From contig NW_020653715.1 of assembly GCF_003589595.1 (NCBI RefSeq), forward strand, positions 2,810,614 through 2,874,613: a DNA stretch of 64,000 bases, given 5' to 3'. Positions 24,711 through 36,436 of this stretch are shown one piece after another. This DNA comes from Hyposmocoma kahamanoa. Lineage: Eukaryota > Arthropoda > Insecta > Lepidoptera > Cosmopterigidae. Numbering within the stretch: the stretch's first letter is position 1; every line of letters begins with the position of its first letter. The notes under the pieces were generated by a model. That model was given only the letters and a program-made list of their open reading frames with translations. It was not told the origin of the DNA and made no database searches. The translations under genes and the position numbers were made by a program.

Positions 24711-24925
24711 AGTGGCAGTAGAGCCCTTGCGAAAGAGTTCGTGCAGGGTAGTTTTGCCACCTAACCTCTTGCTGCAGCCAAGCAGTAATGTAAGCATTAT
24801 TGCGTTCCACTTTTGAAGGGTAAGGGTGCTGGTGTAATTACAGGCACAAGGGACTTGTCAACGTATTTCGCTTAACACCATCACACGACTTGTTCGTTCA
24901 GTCACCTGGTATCTTTAAAAAAAAA
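24711..24925 (+). repeat. R1 repeat copy
   Basis: It starts agtggcagtagagcccttgc, lacks the 'gtgacgggcgcagtgg' central block, and ends gtcacctggtatctt with an A-run. Confidence 0.85.
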
Positions 24926-25418
24926 TTGTCCTAAAATCGATCCCCGGACCTCCACATCCAGCGCGCATATTGCTGTAACTTAATTTATTCATGACTTTTT
25001 TCGCCTTACATAAATAAACTACAGCTCATGCATGCTTCCATCAAAATACATTAGAACGATCCTCATTATCTCCTGGTCTATTTAGTAGAGTAATAATTCA
25101 CTTAACTTAATAACAGTAATTACGGGAAATTCATCGAGCACTCGGCCTAATTGCGACCGGCGCCCGCGCATGGTGAAACAATGCCCAGTTACTGAGGAAA
25201 CCATTGCATAAGACACGAACTTTAGGATCTTGGCTTAAGTTTTGAAATCGTACCTTTAGTATAACAAAGCCACATGTGATTATATGTCAAAAGCGCTTTT
25301 ATCTAAAGTCATAAAAATAACACAAAAACAAATTATGATTATTTTTTCAATAAATATAAGGCAACATCACACACGTTGTTCTGATCAAAATAAGTTAGTA
25401 AGATCCAAAGTAAGAAGA

Positions 25419-25603
25419 TATGATACCAAGTCGTCACTTGGAACAAACAAGTCGTGGTTTTGCAGTGGCAAAGCTCCCGTCACTCTGAGACATGAGTTGA
25501 CAAGTCCCATGTGCCTGTAATTTCACCAGCACCCTTGTCCTTCGTAACGGGAACGCAGTAATGCTCACATTACTGCTTGGCGGCAGAAATAGGTGCTACT
25601 AAA
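25419..25603 (-). repeat. R1 repeat copy
   Basis: It runs from atgataccaagtcgtcactt to ttggcggcagaaatagg and ends with a remnant of the 5' 'tgctactaaaa'. The 'ctgagtggcactgcaact' region is deleted. Confidence 0.82.
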
Positions 25604-25621
25604 ATGTGCCTGACAGTAAGC

Positions 25622-25762
25622 GATGTCTTCACAAACTTCCCATCCAGACCAGAACCAATTTATAAAAGTTAATTTCCCAAGTTGGGTCTACCGGGAATCG
25701 AACCCGGAATCTCCAGCGCCCGCACCACTGTGTAAATCGTTAGGCCACCGAGGTCGTCAATA
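25622..25762 (-). mobile_element. SINE-B copy (reverse)
   Basis: The + strand shows aatttcccaagttgggtcta, ccgggaatcgaacccggaat and taggccaccgaggtcgtc, the complement of the unit at 24552. Confidence 0.78.
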
Positions 25763-26474
25763 ATACGTAAATAATACAGGGTATTTTATGTTTTTTTTTC
25801 TTATTCCATCCACCACTCCAATATCTATTATTCTCTAACCTAATATTATATGTAACGATGAAAGTGTATAACCATGTGGGTCAATTTACGGTAACTGCTT
25901 AGCCTTAATTTTAACATGAATGTAGGACGTGAATTATTTTTATCAGAGTAAAAACAAAGCGCAGTTACGTTTTATTGTTTTATTAAAATGCTCTTACTAT
26001 AATTGTGTTGTTTGAATTTGAATTGGCTTTGAAATTTATTTTCAGCGGCGGCCTTCCTACACCGCACTTCCTAAAATACAGGCTCGTAATGAAATGCCTC
26101 GCCTTAAACTTTCCTTAAAATGATCTAACTTTCATTATACTCAACATGTACACGCACATAATTATATAGCTACAATTTTGCGCAATTTGCGAAAAGCGGT
26201 CAGTCACATACGGCGGCGAAGGTTGTTTCAAGGCTGAATGCCTTCACGATCTGTATCAAGAACTAAAACTGATTCACTCATGCTTTTTGTGCGCGATGAG
26301 TAACTCACATTATGACTGATTCTTTAAATTACTTAATAAGCTAGAGGTTAACAGGTTCTGATGCACTCATGTAACATAAGGCACTTTGATTAGGTATTAT
26401 ATTATTTCTTTTCATGCGGTAAGGTTTATAATTATCATCAACCTGTTGCAGTCATCACCAACGTGCCACTTTTG
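25763..26474. other. No gene seen
   Basis: AT-rich; no coding frame or repeat was recognised. Confidence 0.5.
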
Positions 26475-26660
26475 CAATATTAAGTGACGGGACGAACAAG
26501 TTGTACGTCTGATGGTAAGCTATACGCCTGTCCTTAACAGTTACAATGCCACTCTGCGTTTTAAATCGCAAAGATCTGAGAGCACTGCCACTGCGCCGGT
26601 CGCCCTGAGACATAAGTTGACAAGTACCATGTGTCAGTAATTTCACCTAATGCTGACATT
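26475..26660 (-). repeat. R1 repeat, 3' part
   Basis: It contains taagtgacgggacgaacaag and cagtaatttcacc. The matching 5' part lies about 400 bp away at 27055-27136 in the same orientation, so one element may have been split. Confidence 0.82.
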
Positions 26661-27054
26661 ATACTTAACGCTTTCTAAAGTTTATGGATTGACTATACCA
26701 AATGGCCGCTGGAGAGTGTACGTGTACAGTACAATAGTATTTGTAGGATGGTGATGGGACTGCCTCGTTTTTACTGTGCATTTTACAGGGTATGAGACCG
26801 ATGGTTTTGCTGCAGTCCTCCAGAAAAAGACAGCATCCCTAATGCGCAGAGTGCGGGACAGCCGCGGCCCCAACAGCATTTAACAAACTGTAACTGGTAT
26901 AATTACCTCTCCCATGTGGCAATGTTTCATGAGGAAGGTGACTTGAGAAACAAAATAAAAAATCATATATTATACGCACTTTTTCTATCTTTATTAGTAA
27001 CAAATTATGGAACTCGTTGTCTGAATAAAAGAATTTTATTTATTTTTTATTTTG

Positions 27055-27136
27055 TTACTGCTTGGCAGCAGAAATAACTAAGGTGGCAGTATTTCCTTAG
27101 ACGAACTCTTTCACAAGGAGCTCTACTTCTACTAAA
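27055..27136 (-). repeat. R1 repeat, 5' part
   Basis: ttactgcttggcagcagaaa to ctctacttctactaaaat. It is probably the other half of 26475-26660. Confidence 0.78.
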
Positions 27137-27171
27137 ATGTCATCTCTCTCTCAGGATCTCCTCTTAGGCAA

Positions 27172-27312
27172 GGGTTTTAGATCAGTTCGCCACGATAGTT
27201 CAATGCGGGTTGAGGTTTCATCACCATGTTTTCGTTCACCGAAAAGCTCATAGTAAATTTCAAATTAAATTCCGAAAACTCAGAGTTGCGAGTCTGGATT
27301 CCAACCCATTCC
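27172..27312 (-). mobile_element. SINE-D copy
   Basis: The reverse strand reads ggttggaatccagactcgca, then gttttcggaatttaatttga and a 'gaaaacatggtgatgaaacc' segment, parallel to 7655-7853. Confidence 0.55.
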
Positions 27313-27898
27313 GCTAAGATTAATAATTATAACAAACTAGTGGAGTAATTTCGCAAAAAAAATAACTGAAAATCATGGTGGCGTAACAGTCTGACATTCA
27401 ATAAACTACATTAAAATGATTAAAGCGACGTCTCTGGTCATCTGCTGGTAGCTGTAAAAGTGCCTGACTGAGTGAAGACGCAGATTTCTCGCAGATGACG
27501 CTGCGGCAAAAAACTACCTACTAAATACTGCTTTCCTAGCGTGCAGCGGGAGCGCAGAAATTAAAAGAAAACTATTACCATCTTAATATCCTATAATAAA
27601 AATATCGGTCCAGTTTTGTATTACTACATACTAGCAGGTATATAGAAAATAAACGTATCCCGATAATAAACCTTGTGGATTTTTCGAATAGGGATATGGT
27701 TATGGTGTTCCTGGGATTTAGGAAATAACGAACGTAATCCTTCAGATAGCCTTGTGGATCAATGCAAACGCAAAAAACGATGACATTGATCTATATCTTT
27801 TATATCTCTAGCATTAAGTCAAGGTTAACGCCAAAATGAACAACCGAGTAACTATATGGCTCTGTAATGACTGGAATGGTGGTAGCAAATGAGATTTC

Positions 27899-28237
27899 TT
27901 GAGAATTTACACTTTTAATTTTGTTGCAAAACTCATAAGAGACCTTGTAAGGGAACTTAGAAAAATAAAACAGCTACAAAGCAAGCGCGGTATGTCTGTA
28001 AAGCATTTCAGAAATGCGAGGCGTGATGATGACAGATTTAGAAAAGCTATAAACGAATGGTGGCCAAGAAATGGTTACAGAAACGTGAGACATCCTGCAG
28101 TGAAATGAGTAGACGACACTCTTTTAAAATCACGGGTCGTAGATGGACCACACGAACGCAAGATCGTGAATGGCACTACGGGAGGCCAACACTAGTTCAT
28201 GCCATGGTTTTACATGATTATGATGGTTTCAGCCAAT
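27899..28237 (+). pseudogene. Non-LTR retrotransposon C-terminal fragment, broken
   Basis: Two overlapping frames: the first ends at 28108, and the second holds KITGRRWTTRTQDREWHYGR and PTLVHAMVLHDYDG. The 'G-RW---TQDR-W' motif is the LINE C-terminal signature. A frame change near 28070 breaks the protein. Confidence 0.6.
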
Positions 28238-28279
28238 CGGCTGTAGCAAAATAAACTTCAAATGGTGAACCTTCAAAAT

Positions 28280-28498
28280 ATAGTAGCAGTAGGGCTCCTT
28301 GTGAAAGAGTTCGTTCTGGGAAGTACTGCCATATTACATACATCTGCCGCCAAGCAGTTATATGAGTGTAACTGCGTTCCAGTTTTGAAGGATAAAGGTG
28401 CTGGTGAAATTACAAGCACATGGGACTTGTCAACTTATGTCTCAGGGTGACGGACAGGCGCAGTGGTGTGCCCCTCAGATAACTGTTATCGATAGGCA
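28280..28498 (+). repeat. R1 repeat copy lacking its 3' end
   Basis: It starts agtagcagtagggctccttg. It is interrupted after tgcccctcagataactgtta, where it meets a reversed LINE fragment. Confidence 0.85.
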
Positions 28499-28504
28499 GT
28501 ACAA

Positions 28505-28870
28505 TCTTCAAGCTATACCTTTTTGATAGCCGAAGTAAAAGGTACGCTACCATGGTCGATACACTAGAGATCTCAACGTTGCTAGAAAGGGACCTGTTGA
28601 CGAGGAATCCTTCGCCGCACTGGGATGGTCGAACACCTTCGCGGAAGTACACACTCTCCCTCTCTTCGGACTTCGCATAGCCCCAGAATATGCCACCTTA
28701 TGGTCTCTAGCTCCGCTTCCAACTGTGCTAGGTGCTCATCAAGCCTTTTAGTGGGGTAGGCCCTCCAGTCTGGAGGGAGAGTCTCCCTGGGCTCAAGGGT
28801 ATCCATAAAGATTTCCCCCCGTCAAAAAAAAAAAGAAAAAAAAAAGGTGCTCATCAAGCCCCAGAGTTTG
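28505..28870 (-). pseudogene. RTE-type LINE endonuclease fragment
   Basis: One - strand frame (from 28806) reads RLDEHLAQLEAELETIRWHI then LGLCEVRREGE, the start of an apurinic-type endonuclease with the LSEVRR-type catalytic motif. A second frame continues with GEGFLVNRSLSSNVEISSVS. A frameshift lies near 28640. A 16-bp block aggtgctcatcaagcc appears twice (around 28729 and 28845), separated by an A-rich stretch. Confidence 0.72.
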
Positions 28871-29115
28871 TCCATTAAACGATGTTAGGGTCAATCGTTT
28901 TCGTTTCGTTTCGTTCGGCACCCCTCACGCTGCTGCCCGTCAGTGGCCAGTAAATTTCACTGTGTCATTATTGGAAGGGCTATACCGTCATCGACCGGTC
29001 GCCACAGCCTCGTTAGTTACTGCAGGATGCACCACGTGCAGGTCAGGTTGCATTAGGAGCTCAGGTGGTGATTGCTCCCTTACGTCCCTTTCAGTTATGT
29101 TGGAAACCGGAAATC
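28871..29115 (-). repeat. Possible LINE 5' untranslated region
   Basis: This GC-richer sequence abuts the endonuclease fragment (cagtggccagtaaatttcac, gtcaggttgcattaggagct). Its assignment to the LINE rests only on adjacency. Confidence 0.35.
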
Positions 29116-30340
29116 ACATAAATACACAACAAAATCTCTAGGAAAGATTCCAACGAAAGGGAACGTCGTGTGGCTATCAGCGCGCATTATGCGTTATAAA
29201 AAACAGTGAAAGTGAAGCAGGGCACTGGCAGCGCGAGGATGGATTAATATGCGCATGAGTTAGATGCAGGAGAGGCACTCAGGTGTATAGGCCAAGTTGA
29301 GACTAATAAAATAATTTAGATTTCGAGTTGTTAGTTTTTTGCGATTGTTACTCTTTGAAAAACTATTTTTTTTTAGATGTAAATCGTGTAGAAACTAACC
29401 TTTTGCGGCCCTTTCTCATGGTCACGGCTGACAGATGGTAAAGACATCTACCAATTATGTCTAACATTAAGGTCCAATATTTATGTTTAATATGTGGTGA
29501 TTTGCAGGAATGTACCTAATTTAGAATCAATATTATTTCCAGATATAGTAAGACAATTAAGTAAGTGCTGAATTTGAATTGTAGTTTCTAAAAGTTGTTC
29601 CTAGAGGATTTCATTTTGTGCTGCTTTTGTGGGTGAAAATAAATAAATATTATTATTATTATTATTCAGCCATTACTGTCCCACTACAGGGTCCGCCCCT
29701 TCCCTTTTTTCACTCTTCGCGAGTTAACGCCACTACAGGTCAAGACCTCATATATGCGTCCAATTCCTCACACTATCTCGTTCTGGATCGTCCACGGCTT
29801 CGGCTTGCTTTTGGTGGGATCCACTCCGTGGCAGTCTTTGCTGACAGCTCGTTTGTTTTGTTTTGTCGTAGTACATTTATAAAAGTGAAAATAAATACGG
29901 ACGGAAGTACATGGGAACTTGGCCAAGTTTTCTGATTTTCAAATACGTCTCATTGTCAAAAAATACAGTTATAATTTTTACGCGTTATTTAGTAAAAATA
30001 GTCGTTTAAGTTTTTTAGATTGTAACGAACTTTCGAATTATGAAAAGAAATAAATAATATTTATAAAAAACGAGCAGCCGATTTTCACTACCTAGCACCG
30101 TCTCTGCAATGACATTAGCCGGTAAGCGTAAGTCGTGACCGACACTCTTGCGCATTGCGACGCGTCCCGCATCATAATCGATTTAACAATTATGGGACTT
30201 AGCCGTTATAAACATTTTAACTAAAGAATGTTTTTAAAACGTTCCATTTGATTATGAAATAAAGACTTGACTATAAGGTTTTTTAAGAATTCTCGTAAGC
30301 TGCAATTCTATAGCGTGTCTGTTGTCGTCCGGCGAGATTA
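29116..30340. other. No gene seen; (ATT)n tail
   Basis: An (ATT)7-type run at 29648-29668 follows aaataaataa and may mark a decayed LINE tail. The 105-codon frame at 29618-29935 has no recognised feature. Confidence 0.45.
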
Positions 30341-30618
30341 TAGGTATAGCTCCTTTTGGAAGAATTCGTCCAGGGAAGTACTGCCACTACCTATTTCTCC
30401 CGCCAAGCAGTAATGTGAGTATATCTGCGTTCCGGTTTTGAAGGGTGCTGGTGAAATTACAGACACATGGGACTTATATCAACTTATGTATCAGGGTGAT
30501 GGGCGTAGTGGCAGTGCCCCTCAGATCTTTGCGATTTAAAATTCTGACCGGCACAGCTCCTGTCATAGACACGCGTGTCGCTTACCACCAGGTGCATAAC
30601 TAGTTCGTCCCGCATAAA
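30341..30618 (+). repeat. R1 repeat copy, nearly full length
   Basis: It runs from taggtatagctccttttgga to agttcgtcccgcataaaa. The gap before 'gtgctggtgaaatt' is shorter than in other copies. Confidence 0.87.
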
Positions 30619-31245
30619 AGAACGTATTAATTATGACAAAATCACTTGCATAAACAAGGCGCCTAAAAAAACTGAAATATAAGTAACATCGATTAACTAG
30701 ATAAATTGTACAGCGAGAATCATCATTTTTCGCAAAGAGCTTGAATGGTGGTTGGTGAATGGTCAATAATAGACATGTAAGGTCGCCCTAGATGTTATAA
30801 AAAAGACGACAAAGCAAGAACTTCATCATTTTTTTTACAATGAATGTAAGAAAATAGTCAACAAATAAAAATAATATGCGCTTGAGGACGTCTTGGACAG
30901 TAGTCACGCTTCCTAACTTTAATAACTTTTTTATTCATAATTTACGCATTAATGACTGATGCATTAAATAAATTATGCAATTTTTCTTGCTCTAATTGCG
31001 AAGAATTATTTATTAGACATAAATACTAAAATGAAACACGAACTGTTTATGTTTTATATGGCGTTTTTAATTTTTGTTTTATAAATTTAGTATCATTATT
31101 ACGGACATCGTAAAGTTGACGAGGTTTAGAAACTATTAATATTTATTGTGGACAAAGAATTCTCTCGTCCACATAGCGAAGAGGTTACCGTACCCTCGAC
31201 GCTAAAGTTATGCCTTGGTGCACCTTGTTACCTGCAAGTCTTCAA

Positions 31246-31541
31246 GTAGTAGCTTGCAGTCGGAGTAAAGTTCCTTGCGAAAGACTTCGTCTAGGAAAGT
31301 ACTGCGTTGCAGTATTGAAAAGTAAGGATGCTAGTGAGACTACAGGACTTGTCAACTTTGTACCACAGCTATTCTCATCTGATCCTGTACATCTGATACA
31401 CCGGAAATTTTCCGAACTGATTCACTCTATATTTCGATAAACGGATCCGCAAGAGATCTGTTTTAGGGGATCAGATGGGCGTTACTTTTACCACGAGCAC
31501 GCGACATGTATGTCCCGTCACTATATGTTTATAATTAAAAA
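31246..31541 (+). repeat. R1 repeat copy, diverged, with foreign insert
   Basis: The 5' block agtaaagttccttgcgaaag and a central 'tacaggacttgtcaactttg' are followed by about 130 bp of unrelated sequence. The late block then appears (cacgcgacatgtatgtcccg tcac ... A-run). Confidence 0.6.
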
Positions 31542-31642
31542 AATCTGTGCTAAGCAGTGAGACAGTTCCTCTATTTCATTCTTTTTATTCTCTAGCAGCA
31601 TTTAAAAAGACAACTTTAATTTAAAATCTATTGGGTACAAAT

Positions 31643-32208
31643 TAGTGATAAAAGAAACTCAGTCTTATAAGGCGTTTTATAGCGAGTCGACTCTATTTTA
31701 CAGGACTAGACTCTAAAATTAAGACTGGGGGTTCGAGTTTTTATTAATAGACTCAGTCGTTATACTGAAAGACTCAAAATACTTGAACGACTTGAAAGAC
31801 TTAAACGACTTGAATTGTTTGCAAAGGACTTATACCTATTTTATATCTTATTAAACCCGAAGTTTATAAATAAAAATGACGTAAGTAGTATGTAGTAAAT
31901 AATCACGTTTATTTACTTATAATAAAAATCGTAAAATAAATTTACCCACAAGGGTGGGTAGAAATAAAATCACGCCATATGGCTCATGACTCTCGACTCT
32001 CGAGGCTATGAGGCGCCAGTCGTTTTAGTCTTTTTAGTCGTTTTAGTCCTATAAGTCTCTTAAGCTTCCTAGGGTTAAAAGACTTCGACTCGAATTAGTC
32101 TTATGACTCAAGACTTGAGGGTTAAAAGACTAGACTAGTCGTGAGGCGTTAAAAATTAGTCGAGGTTTTTTTAAAAGGCCTTAAAAGACTGAGTCTCTTT
32201 CATCACTA
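31643..32208 (+). mobile_element. hAT-like MITE (566 bp)
   Basis: Termini TAGTGATAAAAGAAACTCAG and its inverted partner TAGTGATGAAAGAGACTCAG extend to about 36 bp with five mismatches. A perfect 8-bp duplication GTACAAAT lies at 31635-31642 and 32209-32216. The subterminal regions are packed with GACT / AGTC motifs on both sides. There is no open frame for a transposase. Confidence 0.9.
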
Positions 32209-32972
32209 GTACAAATGCATATAAATAAACCGACGTTATACGTTTTTCTTTATTTTTATATTATTTATATAACCAGTGCTATATAAAATTTTCTATATAA
32301 AAAATCTCCAAAGCAGAGATGATCCCAATATTAATTGAATATATACAAAACAAAGACTTGACACTCTAATTGAAATAACACAATAAAACATTTTCTCTGT
32401 CACACGGTCTTAAACAAGTTTAAAACAATGGAATTTTTATCTGTCAAGCAAGCGGAAGTTTTATGAATCGAGATAATAAACAAAAGTTTCTTTGTCGCGC
32501 TCTTGTGAAGTAAAAGTTGACATATTTTGCAGAATTGTTAAGATTCACGGCAAGTTTTGTTAGAAGCAACCACGTTTTGGTATTTTGAATTATTATCGTG
32601 TATTTGCGACATAACATAGCTTTACGATGATAATAATGTATAATGATTTTATGACTTGTAAGAAACTTGGCTGCGCACTGCCTTGCCCGACTGTTCTGAA
32701 CTAAAACTTTGTGACAAAATATTTTTTTGAGATGATCATTAAAAAACCACAACCCAGTTTTAGAATATCGAAATCGTTTAAGGATATTTTAGCTATGCAC
32801 CATTACAAGAGCCGAGAAATGACTGTTCGAAATGTCACAGGGATTATTTACGCGTACAAGAGATATTCGTATATTCTCGGATTCGAATGGGACTTAGTGC
32901 ACAAGCGATGTCCAAAGTGAGTCCGAGTTTTCTAGATTTGTATAGACTCGGAACTTTGGCTTTGACTGTACT

Positions 32973-33644
32973 TAGTAGCAGTAGAGCTCCTTGTGAAAGA
33001 GTTCGTCCGCGGAAGTACTGCCACTTTACCTATTTTTGCCGCCAAACGGTAATGTGAGCATTATTGCGTTCCGATTTTGAAGACATGCCATAGGGTGACA
33101 GACGTGTCGTCATCGAGTATATAACCAGAAATAGAGACGAAATGTCATTTAATTTGTTTGAAAACTATTCTGCCATATCATTCCTGTGGCAACTGCGCTC
33201 CGATTGGCCAGCCCGATTTCGAAACAATTGACGGGTGTCGTCAACTGTTTCACTTCAAATCGACCAGTTAATTTGAGATTTGCTATAATGAACGAAAATT
33301 GCAAAATTACATATTTAATATTTAAATACCGATGAAATGTGATTCCGTTTGTTTTGCTGTTTTTCCCACACCACTGAATAGAACAGCACGGCATTGTTAG
33401 AGATATTATCTTTATTACAATAAATACAGAATATTTTTTGGAATATACGGAGACGTGCACCCAGGTCAGTAGTTGGCCTGTCTATGTTTCAGTGCAAACG
33501 AGAGTTGATATTTATAAGAGCTGTATCGCTAATGTGTTACCAGGAATGTACAGCCCTTATTTCGTCTCTATTTCTGGTTATATACTCGATGCGTGTCGCT
33601 TACCACCAGACAAACGACTTGTTCGACCTTGGTGTCATAAAAAA
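32973..33644 (+). repeat. R1 repeat copy interrupted by MITE-B
   Basis: The 5' R1 part is at 32973-33110 and the 3' part resumes at 33592 (cgtgtcgcttaccaccagac) to an A-run ending near 33644. Confidence 0.85.
33111..33591 (+). mobile_element. MITE-B copy 1 (481 bp), nested in R1
   Basis: A 33-bp perfect terminal inverted repeat begins CATCGAGTATATAACCAGAA. Flanking octamers cgtgtcgt (33103-33110) and cgtgtcgc (33592-33599) match at seven of eight. It contains no coding frame of interest. Confidence 0.9.
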
Positions 33645-34170
33645 TAGAGTTGGTAGTGGACGTCAGCGTAGTTGTCATCATCTATTCTAATTCGCATTAT
33701 TGTAAAAGATTGTATTTTATGTATTTTAAGTATTTTAAGGTGGTCACACACCGTGCAACTTGCAATGCAAGGATGATCTTGTGAAAACGTTCCACTTGCG
33801 CTTCCTATTATCACTGATGCTCTCCATGCGTGTGTTTACGGTTCAGAAAGTCACATAACTTGGCCATTTTTTCAGAATCCCTTGCTTTCATATATCTTCT
33901 ATGTATGGAGAGACATTTCAAAGGTCTTGTGTGGATGGTTGTGTAGGAAGTTGACAATAAAGTTGAATGGAATAGCAACGCAACTAGGGCGAAATGTACG
34001 AACAATGACTTTCGAGGACTTATTTCCATGGTTTCTAATGTCATCTTGTGAAATGCTCAGATTAATCATGATTAGAGAATTCTCATTACAATTTTCTTGA
34101 TATGGAACTGGTTTTTATTAGACAATGAGAATATTATTGTGCACTTGAATACTTGTTGTGAATTGCTTAC

Positions 34171-34254
34171 ATAACTGCTTGGCGGCAGAAATAGGTAAGG
34201 TGGCCGTACTCCCTGGACGAACTCTTTTGCAAGGTGCTCTACTGCTACTAAAAA
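34171..34254 (-). repeat. R1 repeat, 5' part
   Basis: ataactgcttggcggcagaa to tgctctactgctactaaaa; only the first 80 bp of the repeat is present. Confidence 0.8.
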
Positions 34255-34514
34255 TCCAATTTTAAAGTTCTTATAGGTGTGTTTGACATTTAGCGAAAAC
34301 TGTTACAATTAAGGAAATAAATCCTCAAAATTTTCCATTTTAATTTGTCAACAATCTGATGTCCGTAACAAAAGTATTTCAACAATTATGCAAATGCTTA
34401 ATAAATCCGTCGATAAAAGTTTCACCAATCGTGTTTTTGTTTTACCAGTATGTTGATTAAACCTTCAAGTAATAGTTACTTTTTGCTGTTATTGAAAAAA
34501 TCATGAGGTTTCAC

Positions 34515-34742
34515 CATTGACTTACAGTTATATGGACGTGGGGTCCGCGCTAAAAAGTGTCCGCACTTGTAAGGCGCTAAAATCGTATACAGAGCGCGAC
34601 ACTCCGCTTTAGTCTTCATTTGTTCGACTGACAGCGCGATACTGCGATGACATTACAATTTAAATTTCGAATAGGTTGACTTGGGACATTTTTTTCGTGG
34701 TTTTTGTATTAGACCCGTCGTCCATTTATTTCTAAGTCAATG
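34515..34742 (+). mobile_element. MITE-A copy 2 (228 bp)
   Basis: About 92-95% like copy 1 by eye. A perfect 8-bp duplication GGTTTCAC lies at 34507-34514 and 34743-34750. Confidence 0.9.
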
Positions 34743-35061
34743 GGTTTCACACGCAAAAAAATTATATCCTCAGAACCGATACAACCTTTGAGGTTGTATC
34801 GATTCTTTGGTTGGTGCCGCGTAACTGTCAAAGTGTTGAATCGACCACTTTGGAAAAATATATAGTAAAATTGAATTTAATGTACACCGATAACACGAAT
34901 CCTAAAAATTTTCACGACAGAATAAAACACAAACTTGCCTCAAAATTTTATAGAACCGCTGTATACAAAAGATACTTTACATATGCCAATGATTTTTTTA
35001 TATCAACTAAACTAAATACAACACGTATAGTATACGATATACATTTTTCAAATGGCTTTAT

Positions 35062-35197
35062 GTCCACTTGCACTAAACTTAAGTATGTCTTAAACCAATG
35101 CTTAAATTGATAAGACACTCTTAACACAATGTATTAAGAGTGTCTTTTGCATTGCAATTATTGGTTTAAGACGTACCTAGGTTTAGTGCAAGTGGAC
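35062..35197. repeat. Foldback hairpin (136 bp)
   Basis: The arms gtccacttgcactaaact and agtttagtgcaagtggac style are inverted, as are 'gtcttaaaccaa' / 'ttggtttaagac' and 'aagacactcttaa' / 'ttaagagtgtctt' towards the centre. A smaller hairpin (gatacaacctttgaggttgt) lies about 280 bp upstream. Confidence 0.7.
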
Positions 35198-35324
35198 ATT
35201 AATGTCGTTCGTAAAAAAAAAATATTCTGAAATTAAGCCAGTGTCCCTGCCGGTCGACCCGTGCAATAGAACCGATTCTGTACTGGAAAAATTGTTTCTA
35301 TGTCTATTATTATAATTCTCGTAC

Positions 35325-35705
35325 AAAGGCTAAAAACTAAGGCATTTAACCAGTGCGTTCTACCAGTTACGTCCTACGCAGCCGAGACATGGACATAAAC
35401 AATAGCCCTCGTCCACAAATTAAAGGTCGCTCAGCGTGCGATGGAGCGAGCTAAGCTTGGGGTTTCTCTGATGCACCGAATCCCTAACGAGCTTATGCGT
35501 CAGAGAACTAAAGTGACCGATATAGCTCGCAAAGTCAGTAAGCTTAAGTGGCAGTGGGCCGGACATGTCTGCAGAAGGGTTGATCGCCGATGGAGTAGAC
35601 TTATTCTGAAATGGCGACCACTGGATGCGGGCGGCACAAGACCGGGAAAGTTGGCATGCTCTAGGAGAGGTTTATGTCCAGCAGTGGATGCGTAAGCTGA
35701 TGATG
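35325..35705 (+). pseudogene. RTE-type LINE C-terminal region with internal deletion
   Basis: The frame from 35441 reads MERAKLGVSLMHRIPNELMR, then KLKWQWAGHVCRRVDRRWSR and LILKWRP, classic lepidopteran RTE sequence. After a deletion, a second frame reads WMRAAQDRESWHALGEVYVQ then QWMRKLMMN. The usual 'GRPPTRWTDDI' block is missing between them. A gatgatgaat tail follows. Confidence 0.85.
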
Positions 35706-36000
35706 AATAATTCTCGTACGCTTGCAGTTGTAGTTTTGACTGCATGCAGATTTGCGTGCTACGTGTTGATTACAAAAGGTATTATTCCCTGTACTATGAG
35801 TACCATAACAACGGAATTCACTCTAGGACAATACAAAACACTCATACCGGAAACAATTCAAAAAAGATAATTTCTCAAATCGATCGAGTGTCCGAGTCGA
35901 GCGAGTCGAACTACATTGCAGTCTAAATAAACCTTACTATCATAATTTTCATGCAAAGTTATACACTTAACATTTAGTTGGCTATAGCTAGTGTCATGTG

Positions 36001-36436
36001 CATCGAGTATATACCTAACCAGAAATAGAGACGAAATGTCATTTAATTTATTTGAAAACTATTCTGCCATATCATGACTATGACAACTGCGCTCCGATTG
36101 GCCAGCCCGAGTTCGAAACAATTGACGGGTGTCGTCAATGGGTGTCGTCAACTGTTTCACTTCAAATCGACCAGTTAGCTTGAGCTTTGGTAATGGACAT
36201 GAAATTTTCCCACACCACCGAATAGAACAGCACGGCATTGTTAGAGATATTATCTTTATTACAATAAATACAGAATATTTTTTGGAATATACGGAGACGC
36301 ACACCCAGGTCGGTAGTTGGCCTGTCTATATTTCAGTGCAAACGAGAGTTGATATTTATAAGAGCTGTATCGCTAATGTGTTACCAAGGAATATACGGCC
36401 CTTATTTCGTCTCTATTTCTGGTTATATACTCGATG
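36001..36436 (+). mobile_element. MITE-B copy 2 (436 bp)
   Basis: A perfect 8-bp duplication GTCATGTG lies at 35993-36000 and 36437-36444. The left terminal repeat carries a 4-bp insertion (atacctaacc). A small tandem duplication 'gggtgtcgtcaa' lies near 36127-36151, and an internal deletion removes part of the centre relative to copy 1. Confidence 0.92.

Noticed and set aside
24366..24764. 132-codon + strand frame
   Set aside because: It runs through a SINE-A, a SINE-B and the start of an R1 copy; the peptide follows repeat sequence and changes family along its length.
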